Shown: piece after piece, positions 9,669-16,895 of the stretch | How the letters are laid out: every line of letters starts with the position of its first letter | How positions within the stretch are numbered: position 1 is the first letter of the stretch | NCBI RefSeq assembly: GCF_036227265.1 | Contig: NZ_CP109446.1 | Coordinates: 6,020,001 to 6,084,000, forward strand | Direction: 5' to 3' | DNA from: Streptomyces sp. NBC_01476 | GTDB taxonomy: Bacteria; Actinomycetota; Actinomycetes; Streptomycetales; Streptomycetaceae | Length of the DNA stretch: 64,000 nucleotides | Notes under the pieces: generated by a model | Seen by the model: the letters and a program-made list of their open reading frames with translations, nothing else | Database searches by the model: none | What the model was told of the DNA's origin: nothing | Position numbers and translations under genes: made by a program

Positions 9669-10250
9669 ATGACCCGCGTGATCGCCGGCGCCGCCGGAGG
9701 GCGGCGCCTGGCCGTGCCGCCGGGCACCGGGACCCGGCCGACCTCGGACCGGGCCAAGGAAGGTCTCTTCTCCGCCTGGCTGTCGCTGCGCGGCACCCTG
9801 GAGGGTTCGCGGGTGCTCGACCTCTTCGCCGGCTCGGGCGCGGTCGGCCTGGAGGCGCTCTCCCGCGGCGCCGAGCACGTGACACTGGTGGAGGCCGACG
9901 CCCGGGCGGCCAGGACCGTACGGGAGAACGTGGCGGCCCTGCGGCTGCCCGGCGCCGATGTGCGCGCCGGCCGGGCCGAGAAGGTGATCGCGGGACCCGC
10001 GCCCGAGCGGCCCTACGACGTGCTCTTCCTCGACCCGCCCTACGACGTCCCCGACGACGACCTGCGGGAGATCCTGCTCACACTCGTGACAAATGACTGG
10101 CTGGCGGCGGAAGCCCTGGTCACCGTGGAACGCAGGACCCGGGGCGGGGAGTTCCGCTGGCCCGCCGGCTTCGCGGGCCTGCGCTCCCGGCGTTACGGCG
10201 AGGCGACTCTTTGGTACGGTCGCGCCGCCGAAGTTACCGCCGGGTCATGA
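9669..10250 (+). CDS. rsmD: 16S rRNA (guanine(966)-N(2))-methyltransferase
   Basis: RsmD methylates G966 of 16S rRNA in the small subunit using SAM. The 193-residue class I methyltransferase shows LDLFAGSGAVGLEAL (motif I, about 49-63), LVEADARA (motif II) and the N-methyltransferase catalytic motif DPPY at about 121-124. The ATG at 9669 lacks a strong ribosome site. A -10-like TACTGT at 9645-9650 would place a transcript start about 12 bases upstream. The reading frame ends just before the coaD leader. Confidence 0.92.
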   Translation: MTRVIAGAAGGRRLAVPPGTGTRPTSDRAKEGLFSAWLSLRGTLEGSRVLDLFAGSGAVGLEALSRGAEHVTLVEADARAARTVRENVAALRLPGADVRAGRAEKVIAGPAPERPYDVLFLDPPYDVPDDDLREILLTLVTNDWLAAEALVTVERRTRGGEFRWPAGFAGLRSRRYGEATLWYGRAAEVTAGS

Positions 10251-10288
10251 GCCCGCCCGATTCTCGTACGGAGAGCGAGGAGCCACTC

Positions 10289-10768
10289 TTGCGCCGCGCA
10301 GTCTGTCCGGGGTCCTTCGACCCCATCACCAACGGCCACCTCGACATCATCGCCCGCGCCTCCCGGCTCTACGACGTCGTGCACGTCGCCGTGATGATCA
10401 ACAAGGCCAAGCACGGTCTCTTCGCCGTCGAGGAACGCATCGCCCTCATCGAGGAGGTCACCGGTGAGCTGGGCAACGTCGAGGTCGAGTCGTTCCACGG
10501 CCTGCTGGTCGACTTCTGCAAACAGCGCGACATCCCGGCCATCGTCAAGGGCCTGCGGGCGGTCAGTGACTTCGACTACGAGCTGCAGATGGCCCAGATG
10601 AACATCGGCCTCTCCGGTGTCGAGACCCTCTTCGTCCCCACCAACCCCGCCTACAGCTTCCTGTCGTCGAGCCTGGTGAAGGAAGTCGCCCAATGGGGCG
10701 GTGACATCTCGCACTTGGTGCCGGGACCGGTGCTCGACGCGCTCACCGAGAAGCTCCGGCAGCAGTAG
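10289..10768 (+). CDS. coaD: Phosphopantetheine adenylyltransferase
   Basis: CoaD transfers AMP to 4'-phosphopantetheine, giving dephospho-CoA in coenzyme A synthesis. The 159-residue product fits the family exactly. It has the nucleotidyltransferase motif GSFDPITNGH (8-17) and the C-terminal SSSLVKEVA motif. The TTG at 10289 is chosen because GAGGAG (10277-10282) lies six bases upstream and the protein then starts LRRAVCPG as the family does. Longer frames starting at 10211 or 10247 overlap the rsmD end and add unsupported residues. Confidence 0.93.
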   Translation: MRRAVCPGSFDPITNGHLDIIARASRLYDVVHVAVMINKAKHGLFAVEERIALIEEVTGELGNVEVESFHGLLVDFCKQRDIPAIVKGLRAVSDFDYELQMAQMNIGLSGVETLFVPTNPAYSFLSSSLVKEVAQWGGDISHLVPGPVLDALTEKLRQQ

Positions 10769-10771
10769 AGT
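10766..10771 (+). promoter_or_regulatory. Possible -10 box for a leaderless transcript of the SepIVA-like gene
   Basis: TAGAGT overlaps the coaD stop and ends seven bases before the GTG at 10779. A transcript starting at the usual distance would begin at the start codon. The -35 region is weak. Confidence 0.35.
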
Positions 10772-10778
10772 CTCCGTC

Positions 10779-11960
10779 GTGGACGTCCAGAAGAAGCTCG
10801 ATGAGATCGCGGCAGCCGTCTCCAGCGCCCGGTCCATGCCGATGTCGGCCTCCTGCGTGGTGAACCGGGCCGAGCTGCTGGCCATGCTCGACGAGGTCTC
10901 CGCGGCGCTGCCCTCCTCCCTCTCCCAGGCGCAGGAGCTGCTCGGCGGCCGCGAACAGATGGTCGAGGAGGCGCGCGCCGAAGCCCAGCGGATCATCCAG
11001 TCGGCACACGCGGAACGCGGCTCGCTGGTCTCCGACACCCAGATCGCCCGCCAGTCCCAGGACGAGGCCGACCGTATCCTCGCCGAGGCCCGCCGCGAGG
11101 CGGACGAGATCCGCGCCGAGGCCGACGACTACGTGGACAGCAAGCTCGCCAACTTCGAGGTGGTCCTCACCAAGACCATCGGCTCGGTCGACCGCGGCCG
11201 GGAGAAGCTGCTGGGCCGCGACCCGTACGCCGAGGACGGCTACGCGGAGGACGACCCGGACGCCCCCGAGCGCAGCACCGACCCGGAGACCCTGCGCCGC
11301 CGGGCGGACGAGTACGTGGACACCAAGCTCGGTGCCTTCGAGGCGGTGCTCAGCAAGACCCTGGAGGCGGTCGGCCGCGGCCGGCTCAAGCTGACCGGCC
11401 ACAACCCGATCGACGACCTGGCCGCGCAGATGGCCGCCCAGGACGCCGCCGACGGCATCGCCGACCCGACGGCGCCCCCCCGGCAGACCGACGCCGAGTT
11501 CATGGCCGGTCTCGCCGCCCCGCAGCGCCCCGAGCAGGCCGACCTCACCCAGTACGGCTACGACCCGGGCTCCACCGGCCAGGTCCCCGTCGTCCCGGCC
11601 CAGCAGGTCGACACCTACGCGCAGCAGCAGCCCTACCCGCAGGACCCCTCGGCGCCCGGTTACGGCTACGAGCAGCAGGAGTACCCGGCGGACCAGGGCT
11701 ACCCGCAGCAGCAGGAGTACGTGGCGCAGGCCGGCTACGCCGATCCGTACGGCGGGCAGCAGCCCTACCCGCAGGACCCGTCCGCGCCCGGTTACGGCTA
11801 CGAGCAGCAGGGCTACGGCCAGCAGCAGTACCCGCCGCAGCCGCAGTACCAGCAGCAGGAGGGGTACGCCCCCCAGCCCGCGGCGCTCGACGAGACCAGC
11901 TTCTTCGACACCGGCATGATCGATCTCAACCGGCTGCGGGAACTGGAACAGGGCCTGTGA
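10779..11960 (+). CDS. SepIVA/DivIVA-like cell division initiation protein
   Basis: The 393-residue product resembles the actinobacterial DivIVA paralogue called SepIVA in mycobacteria, which acts in septation and polar growth. Residues 1-200 are mainly helical and coiled-coil-like (LDEIAAAVSSARSMPM, EEARAEAQRIIQSAH, LAEARREADEIRAEAD). The segment VDSKLANFEVVLTKT recurs as VDTKLGAFEAVLSKT, an internal duplication. The C-terminal third is disordered and rich in Tyr, Gln and Pro. It contains an exact 18-residue repeat beginning QQPYPQDPSAPG with a 44-codon period, and ends in a short acidic tail. The GTG at 10779 directly follows coaD. The exact Streptomyces role is inferred. Confidence 0.75.
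   Translation: MDVQKKLDEIAAAVSSARSMPMSASCVVNRAELLAMLDEVSAALPSSLSQAQELLGGREQMVEEARAEAQRIIQSAHAERGSLVSDTQIARQSQDEADRILAEARREADEIRAEADDYVDSKLANFEVVLTKTIGSVDRGREKLLGRDPYAEDGYAEDDPDAPERSTDPETLRRRADEYVDTKLGAFEAVLSKTLEAVGRGRLKLTGHNPIDDLAAQMAAQDAADGIADPTAPPRQTDAEFMAGLAAPQRPEQADLTQYGYDPGSTGQVPVVPAQQVDTYAQQQPYPQDPSAPGYGYEQQEYPADQGYPQQQEYVAQAGYADPYGGQQPYPQDPSAPGYGYEQQGYGQQQYPPQPQYQQQEGYAPQPAALDETSFFDTGMIDLNRLRELEQGL
11625..11810 (+). repeat. 132-bp-period direct repeat inside the SepIVA-like gene
   Basis: A 54-bp coding segment at 11625-11678 recurs at 11757-11810 with only a few third-position changes. The period is 132 bp (44 codons). It encodes the Tyr/Gln/Pro-rich repeat of the C-terminal tail and marks a recent in-frame duplication. 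Confidence 0.8.
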
Positions 11961-11963
11961 CCA

Positions 11964-11994
11964 CCGCCCCCGGCTCCGTTTTGGGCCGGGGCGG
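11964..11994 (+). terminator. Weak terminator hairpin after the SepIVA-like gene
   Basis: CCGCCCCCGGC (11964-11974) pairs with GCCGGGGCGG (11985-11994) apart from one bulged C. There is no U-tract, as is common in streptomycetes. It overlaps the -35 box proposed for yceD. Confidence 0.4.
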
Positions 11995-12009
11995 CGCGTC
12001 CAGTATCCT
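11981..12009 (+). promoter_or_regulatory. Promoter of the yceD-rpmF-rnc operon
   Basis: TTGGGC (11981-11986) and TATCCT (12004-12009) are separated by 17 bases and resemble a principal-sigma-factor promoter. Transcription would begin about 65-70 bases before the yceD start. Confidence 0.5.
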
Positions 12010-12083
12010 GTCACTTCCAGCCGTGTGAATCGCCGGCGCTTTGGCCTGCCCGCCGCCCAGAAGGCGCCGGACAGGCCGTACCG

Positions 12084-12728
12084 ATGAAAGAGGAAGCCCT
12101 GAACACCCGCCTCGACCACCGCAACCCTCTTGTGTTCGACACACACGAGCTGGGTCGTCGTCCTGGTGCGATGAAGAAGGTCTCCCGCTCGGTGCCGGCC
12201 CCCAAGGACCTCGGCCTCGTCGATGTCATCGGGGTGCCGGAGGGCGCCACCGTCGAGCTGGCGCTCCGCCTGGAGTCGGTCATGGAGGGTGTGCTGGTCA
12301 CCGGCACCGCCCATGCACCGGTCACAGGGGAGTGCGTAAGGTGTCTGGAGCCGGTCGAGCGCGAGCTCGACGCGGAGTTCCAGGAGATGTTCTCCTACCC
12401 CGACGCCGACACCAGGACCGCCCGCAGGGACGAAGCCGGTGACGACGCCGAGGACGAGGACGCGCTTGAACTCGAGGACGATCTTTTCGACCTCGAACCC
12501 GTGCTGCGCGACGCGGTGGTGCTCGCACTGCCGCTGCAGCCGGTGTGCCGGGACGACTGCCCGGGCCTGTGCTCCGAGTGCGGAGCCCGGCTCGCCGACG
12601 ACCCGGACCACCACCACGAGGTCACCGACATCCGTTGGGCGGCCTTGAAGGATCTGCACCCGGGTCTGACCGATCCCACCCAGCTGAACGGCACCGGCGA
12701 CGGTGCCGACGAGAACCAGGAGAAATAG
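12084..12728 (+). CDS. yceD: YceD/DUF177 family protein
   Basis: This 214-residue protein of the DUF177 (YceD) family is nearly always encoded just upstream of rpmF, as here. Plant and bacterial relatives have been linked to 23S rRNA accumulation, so a role in large-subunit assembly is plausible. It carries a four-cysteine pattern: CVRC (about residue 81-84), then CRDDCPGLCSECG near residue 155, typical of the family. An acidic stretch lies between. The ATG at 12084 has a poor ribosome site, so the true start could be a few codons downstream. It ends two bases before rpmF. Confidence 0.85.
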   Translation: MKEEALNTRLDHRNPLVFDTHELGRRPGAMKKVSRSVPAPKDLGLVDVIGVPEGATVELALRLESVMEGVLVTGTAHAPVTGECVRCLEPVERELDAEFQEMFSYPDADTRTARRDEAGDDAEDEDALELEDDLFDLEPVLRDAVVLALPLQPVCRDDCPGLCSECGARLADDPDHHHEVTDIRWAALKDLHPGLTDPTQLNGTGDGADENQEK

Positions 12729-12730
12729 CC

Positions 12731-12904
12731 GTGGCTGTTCCGAAGCGGAAGATGTCGCGCAGCAACACGCGCCACCGCCGTTCGCAGTGGAAGGCTGCGC
12801 CCGTGAGCCTGGTGGCGTGCGAGCGCTGCCACGAGCCGAAGCTCCAGCACATCGCGTGCTCGAACTGCGGCACGTACAACGGTCGTCAGGTCCTCGAGGT
12901 CTGA
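12731..12904 (+). CDS. rpmF: 50S ribosomal protein L32, zinc-binding form
   Basis: This is a 57-residue large-subunit protein starting MAVPKRKMSRSNTRHRRSQW, with Cys30/Cys33 and Cys43/Cys46 as a zinc ribbon. The GTG at 12731 is preceded by AGGAG. It lies between yceD and rnc with gaps of 2 and 7 bases, so the three are one operon. Like L28 above it is the zinc-dependent version. Confidence 0.95.
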   Translation: MAVPKRKMSRSNTRHRRSQWKAAPVSLVACERCHEPKLQHIACSNCGTYNGRQVLEV

Positions 12905-12911
12905 TCGGCAG

Positions 12912-13673
12912 GTGACAGGCACAGTGTCCTCAACGTCTTCCACGTCACACGCAACGACGTCGCACAAGGCCGCGGACAAAGCCTCGTCCCACACGATTCT
13001 GGAAGGGCGGCTCGGGTATCACCTCGAACCCGCCCTTCTGGTACGTGCGCTGACCCACCGCTCGTACGCGTACGAGAACGGCGGGCTGCCCACCAACGAG
13101 CGGCTGGAGTTCCTCGGGGACTCCGTGCTCGGCCTGGTGGTCACCGACACCCTCTATCGCACCCACCCCGACCTGCCCGAGGGCCAACTGGCCAAGCTGC
13201 GGGCCGCGGTGGTCAACTCGCGGGCCCTGGCAGGGGTCAGCCGCGGGCTCGACCTGGGCGCGTTCATCCGGCTCGGCCGGGGCGAAGAGGGAACCGGCGG
13301 CCGGGACAAGGCGTCGATCCTCGCGGACACCCTGGAGGCGGTGATCGGGGCGGTCTATCTGGACCAGGGCCTCGACGCGGCTTCCGCCCTCGTGCACCGT
13401 CTCTTCGACCCCCTGATCGAGGAGTCCTCCAACCTGGGCGCGGGCCTGGACTGGAAGACCTCGCTGCAGGAACTCACCGCGTCCGAAGGGCTCGGCGTCC
13501 CCGAATACGGTGTCACCGAATCCGGCCCGGACCACGAGAAGACCTTCACGGCTGCCGCCCGCGTCGGTGGTGTCGAGTACGGCACCGGCACCGGCCGCAG
13601 CAAGAAGGAAGCGGAGCAGCAGGCGGCCGAGGCCGCCTGGCGCAGCATCCGCAAGACCCCCGCCACCCCCTAG
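12912..13673 (+). CDS. rnc: Ribonuclease III
   Basis: RNase III cleaves double-stranded RNA in rRNA maturation and mRNA turnover. In S. coelicolor it is also known as AbsB, a global regulator of antibiotic production. The 253-residue product has a low-complexity Ser/Thr N-terminus of about 25 residues, the RNase III signature ERLEFLGDSVLGLVV, the second catalytic acidic cluster DTLEAVIGAVYLD, and a C-terminal dsRNA-binding domain with GTGRSKKEAEQQAAEAAW. The GTG at 12912 is used; a second in-frame GTG lies at 12924, so the exact start is uncertain. Confidence 0.94.
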   Translation: MTGTVSSTSSTSHATTSHKAADKASSHTILEGRLGYHLEPALLVRALTHRSYAYENGGLPTNERLEFLGDSVLGLVVTDTLYRTHPDLPEGQLAKLRAAVVNSRALAGVSRGLDLGAFIRLGRGEEGTGGRDKASILADTLEAVIGAVYLDQGLDAASALVHRLFDPLIEESSNLGAGLDWKTSLQELTASEGLGVPEYGVTESGPDHEKTFTAAARVGGVEYGTGTGRSKKEAEQQAAEAAWRSIRKTPATP

Positions 13674-13719
13674 CGGGGTGCGCCGCGCTCCGCTGCTGGG
13701 AGCGCGCGGGACCGAGCGA

Positions 13720-13757
13720 CCGGCCGGCGACAGGGCACGCACCCCGTCGCCGGCCGG
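13720..13757. terminator. Hairpin after rnc
   Basis: A perfect 12-bp inverted repeat, CCGGCCGGCGAC (13720-13731) with its complement at 13746-13757, encloses a 14-base loop. There is no U-tract on the plus strand; an AAAAAG run follows. It probably acts as a U-less terminator or mRNA 3'-end stabiliser for rnc. Confidence 0.5.
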
Positions 13758-13886
13758 AAAAAGCTGTCGCTGTCGTGGCCGGCGACGGGCCGGTTGCCAG
13801 CCGGCCGCGCGGTTCTCCTCCCGGGCTCAGTCCGGGGAGCCCCAGCGCCCCTGGCAGGCGCCCCACGTCCGTGACAGAGGAGACCC

Positions 13887-14759
13887 GTGCCGGAACTGCC
13901 GGAAGTGGAAGTCGTACGGCGCGGCCTGGCGACCTGGGCGAGCGGCCGTACCGTCGCCGAGGTGAGCGTGCTGCACCCGCGCGCGGTGCGCCGTCACGCG
14001 GCCGGCCCTGACGACTTCGCCAAGTCCCTGCGAGGCTCGGTGCTGGGCGAGGCCCACCGCAGGGGCAAGTACCTGTGGGTGCCGTTGGAGGAGGGCACCG
14101 CGATGGTCGCCCACCTCGGGATGAGCGGCCAGTTCCTGATCCGCCCGGTGGACGCGGTCGCGGAAACCCATCTGCGGGTCCGTATCACCTTCGACGACAG
14201 CGAGGGCACCGACCTCCGCTTTGTGGACCAGCGGACCTTCGGCGGGCTCAGTCTGCACGACACGGTGCCCGGCGACCCGGAGCAGCTGCCGCAGCCGCTC
14301 TCGCACATCGCCCGCGACCCGATCGACCCGGCGTTCGACGACGACGCCTTCCACGCGGCGCTGCGCCGCAAGCGCACCACCATCAAGCGGGCGCTGCTGG
14401 ACCAGTCCCTGATCAGCGGGGTCGGCAACATCTACGCCGACGAGTCGCTGTGGCGCACGAAGCTGCACTACGAGCGGCCGACCGCGACCATGACCCGCCC
14501 GCGCACCGCGGAACTCCTCACCCACATCCGTGAGGTGATGGGCGACGCGCTGGCCGCAGGCGGCACCAGCTTCGACAGCCTCTACGTCAATGTGAACGGC
14601 GAGTCCGGCTACTTCGACCGCTCCCTCGACGTCTACGGCCGCGAGGACCTCCCCTGCCACCGCTGCGGCACCCCCATCCGCCGCCGCCCCTGGATGAACC
14701 GCTCCAGCTACTTCTGCCCCCACTGCCAAAAACCCCCACGCCCCGCCCCGCACCCCTGA
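13887..14759 (+). CDS. mutM: Formamidopyrimidine-DNA glycosylase (Fpg/MutM)
   Basis: MutM excises oxidised purines such as 8-oxoguanine and nicks the site by beta,delta elimination. The 290-residue product begins PELPEVE after the initiator, so Pro2 and Glu3 are the catalytic N-terminal residues. It has RGKYLWV with the DNA-binding lysine, the H2TH region (LLDQSLISGVGNIYADE) and a C-terminal zinc finger CHRCG...CPHC. The GTG at 13887 follows GAGGAG closely. It probably has its own transcript, being separated from rnc by a 213-base spacer with a hairpin. Confidence 0.95.
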   Translation: MPELPEVEVVRRGLATWASGRTVAEVSVLHPRAVRRHAAGPDDFAKSLRGSVLGEAHRRGKYLWVPLEEGTAMVAHLGMSGQFLIRPVDAVAETHLRVRITFDDSEGTDLRFVDQRTFGGLSLHDTVPGDPEQLPQPLSHIARDPIDPAFDDDAFHAALRRKRTTIKRALLDQSLISGVGNIYADESLWRTKLHYERPTATMTRPRTAELLTHIREVMGDALAAGGTSFDSLYVNVNGESGYFDRSLDVYGREDLPCHRCGTPIRRRPWMNRSSYFCPHCQKPPRPAPHP

Positions 14760-14841
14760 CCCGCACCTCGCGGCCCGCGCATGAATCAGCGCCTTCCGCG
14801 CCCGGCCGGCACTCTGGGCCGACCCGCCGCCCCGTGGCGGG

Positions 14842-15726
14842 TCAGAAGCCGAAGTCCTGGGTCCACCAGGGGCCGCCCGTGCCGAAGTGGATGCCTATGC
14901 CGAGGGTGGTGTAGTCGCAGTTGAGGATGTTCGCGCGGTGGCCGGGGCTGTTCATCCAGGCGTCCATGACGGCCTGTGCGTCGGCCTGGCCGCGGGCTAT
15001 GTTCTCGCCGCCGAGGTTGGTGATGCCGAGAGCCTTGGCGCGGTCCCAAGGGTCCTTGCCGTCGGGGTCGGTGTGGTCGAAGAAGCCGCGGGCGGCCATC
15101 TCGTCGCTGAAGTTCTGGGCCAGCGTGTCGAGCGGGGAGCTGGCGGTCAGCGGCTTGCAGCCGGCGGTCGCGCGCTGCTCGTTGACCAGCGAGAGGATCT
15201 GGGCGCGGGCCGCGCTGACCGCGTCGGTGGTGGCCGGGGTCTGCACCGGGGTGGCGCGCGGCGGGGCGGAGGTCACGACCGGAGTCGTCGGCGCCGCGGT
15301 GGTACGGGTCGGGGTGGGAGCCGGCCGGGTGGTCGGCGGCGCGGTGGTGCGGGTCGGGGTGGCGCTGGCCTTCGGGGTGGCCGTGGTGCCGCTGGGCGTG
15401 CCCGCCGACGGGGTGGCGGTGCCGGTGCCGGTGCCGCTGCCGGTCGGCGTCGCGGTCTCACCGCCCAGCGGCGAGGGTATGTCGCTGCCGGGCATCGCGG
15501 GCCCCGGGCCGTCCGCCTGGGTACCGCCGACCGGGCCGTTCAGGTCCGGCAGCCGGCCGGCCACTCCGGACAGCAGCCCGGAGGACGCCGCGACCGCGCC
15601 CACCGCCATCACCGCCGAGGTCGCCAGCAGCCCGGTGCGTACCGGGTGGTGCTTACGGCGGCCACGGTGGCTACGGGGGCCGGGCTGAGGTGCTGCCGGC
15701 TGCGCATGACCGCCGTGTCGCCCCAT
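14842..15726 (-). CDS. Membrane-anchored or secreted CAP (SCP-like) domain protein
   Basis: The 294-residue product has a basic N-terminus, one hydrophobic segment at about residues 31-52 (signal anchor or signal peptide), a Thr/Pro/Ala-rich linker of roughly 110 residues, and a C-terminal CAP domain from about residue 168. The domain shows LSLVNEQRATAGCKPL, FFDHTDPDG, GENIARG, WMNSPGHRANIL and the final GGPWWTQDFGF. Such proteins are extracytoplasmic; their activity in bacteria is mostly unknown. The two cysteines (CKPL and NCDY) match the usual disulfide. It converges on mutM. Confidence 0.88.
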   Translation of the reverse strand: MGRHGGHAQPAAPQPGPRSHRGRRKHHPVRTGLLATSAVMAVGAVAASSGLLSGVAGRLPDLNGPVGGTQADGPGPAMPGSDIPSPLGGETATPTGSGTGTGTATPSAGTPSGTTATPKASATPTRTTAPPTTRPAPTPTRTTAAPTTPVVTSAPPRATPVQTPATTDAVSAARAQILSLVNEQRATAGCKPLTASSPLDTLAQNFSDEMAARGFFDHTDPDGKDPWDRAKALGITNLGGENIARGQADAQAVMDAWMNSPGHRANILNCDYTTLGIGIHFGTGGPWWTQDFGF

Positions 15727-15873
15727 CTTCCGCGCTCCTCACTGCTCCGCCTGCCGGTCGGGACCCGCCCCTCGTCCGTAACCCGAACGAGTGAAGTTCC
15801 ATCGGTGGGCGACTGTAGCGAATGACGCCCGCCGACGGTGCTTTCCGGCGCGCTCCGGCCGCAACGGGAGGGA

Positions 15874-15879
15874 TAGCGT
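15874..15879 (+). promoter_or_regulatory. Possible -10 box for acyP
   Basis: TAGCGT ends six bases before the ATG at 15886, which would give a leaderless transcript. A GGGAGGG just upstream could instead serve as a ribosome site on a longer transcript. No good -35 is visible. Confidence 0.3.
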
Positions 15880-15885
15880 GCGTAC

Positions 15886-16167
15886 ATGAACGAAAATGTC
15901 CGGCTCACCGCGTGGGTACGCGGCCGGGTGCAGGGCGTCGGGTTCCGCTGGTGGACCCGCGCGACCGCGCTGGAGATCGGCGGCACCGCCGGCTACGTGA
16001 GCAATCTGGACGACGGCAGGGTCCAGGTCGTCGCCGAAGGCCCCCGCGACCAGTGCCAACAGCTGCTCGACTGGCTTCGCGACGGCGACACGCCCGGGCG
16101 CGTCGACGGAGTGACCGAAATCTGGGGGGAGCCGCGCGGCGGCTACCACAGTTTTCAGATCCGGTGA
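15886..16167 (+). CDS. acyP: Acylphosphatase
   Basis: This 93-residue enzyme hydrolyses acyl phosphates such as acetyl phosphate and 1,3-bisphosphoglycerate. The phosphate-binding loop GRVQGVGFR with the catalytic Arg and the GYVSNLDDGRVQV segment with the catalytic Asn are both present. Its position between the CAP gene and smc is typical of streptomycetes. Confidence 0.93.
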   Translation: MNENVRLTAWVRGRVQGVGFRWWTRATALEIGGTAGYVSNLDDGRVQVVAEGPRDQCQQLLDWLRDGDTPGRVDGVTEIWGEPRGGYHSFQIR

Positions 16168-16474
16168 GCACAACCTGTTGCCATATGACGGATGCCGTGT
16201 CAGGCTGCCCGCATCGAGGATGATCTCGAAGCCCGACGGGCAGCCCGCGGCGCAGTCAGCGCCGTGTTTTCTGAGGCGGACCCGACGGCTGGGCTGTGAT
16301 CGTGTTGACCGTCCCACTAATTGGTGAGACTCTGGAAGCCCCGCGCATAGTGGCCCCAATGCGTGATAAGCGGCGGTCACGGCGTAGTCACACACCGTGC
16401 GCGGGAGTGAAAGCAACCCTCACCCACGACCCAAACCGCTTCGGTCGGTCACTCAGCGTGGAGGACCATCCATC
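16168..16474. other. Intergenic region acyP / small coiled-coil gene
   Basis: These 307 bases hold no convincing gene. A two-part hairpin lies at 16203-16245: outer arms GGCTGCCCG (16203-16211) and CGGGCAGCC (16237-16245), inner arms TCGAG and CTCGA. It may end the acyP transcript. The right half is unusually A/T-containing for this window and probably carries the promoter of the next gene (a TTGACC lies near 16304), but no clear -10 at the right spacing was found. Confidence 0.4.
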
Positions 16475-16678
16475 ATGGCAAAGGCGCTTCTCGGTTACGT
16501 CGGCGGTCCCGACCCGCGACTCCTCGCCGAGATGCGAAGGCTGCAGCAGCGTGTTCAGGACCTGGAATCCGAGCTCGTCCGGATGCAGGCGGAGAACGAC
16601 GCCCTGGCTGTCGCCTCGCGTGAAGAGTCGCTGCTCAGCAGCCTCGACGTAGTTCGCGCGGAGCCCGTACCCGCCTGA
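16475..16678 (+). CDS. Small conserved coiled-coil protein upstream of smc
   Basis: The 67-residue protein starts MAKALLGYVGGPDPRLLAEM and continues as one heptad-like helix (LQQRVQDLESELVRMQAEND) with an acidic end. The ATG at 16475 has a good GGAGGA ribosome site. I recall similar small proteins at this place, before smc, in other Streptomyces genomes. The function is unknown. A strong terminator follows at 16749-16770, so it is a single-gene transcript separate from smc. Confidence 0.75.
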   Translation: MAKALLGYVGGPDPRLLAEMRRLQQRVQDLESELVRMQAENDALAVASREESLLSSLDVVRAEPVPA

Positions 16679-16748
16679 TCCGGTCTCACCGGACGGGTGT
16701 CCCGGACACCGCGTGAAGACTGCGGCAAGCTCGGCCCGCAGTCAATAC

Positions 16749-16770
16749 AAGGGACGCTTCGGCGTCCCTT
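16749..16770 (+). terminator. Rho-independent terminator after the coiled-coil gene
   Basis: A 9-bp stem (AAGGGACGC with GCGTCCCTT) closes a TTCG tetraloop and is followed by CGTCTT. The UUCG loop makes it very stable. Confidence 0.85.
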
Positions 16771-16881
16771 CGTCTTCTCCCACCCGGATGCTGGCCGCTG
16801 CAACGCCTCCCGTACCCCGAACCGTCAAGCTCTACGTCTGGTGTGCCCTGCACATTCATGGGTGAAACCGAGCAGCCCTAG

Positions 16882-16887
16882 TAGAGT
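16882..16887 (+). promoter_or_regulatory. Possible -10 box for a leaderless smc transcript
   Basis: TAGAGT ends eight bases before the GTG start of smc, and no Shine-Dalgarno sequence is present between them. This fits a leaderless mRNA. The -35 region is not recognisable. Confidence 0.4.
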
Positions 16888-16895
16888 CGACCGGC

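Noticed and set aside
13720..13757. Insertion-sequence end from the 12-bp inverted repeat
   Set aside because: No transposase, and no matching second end or target duplication; a transcript hairpin is simpler.
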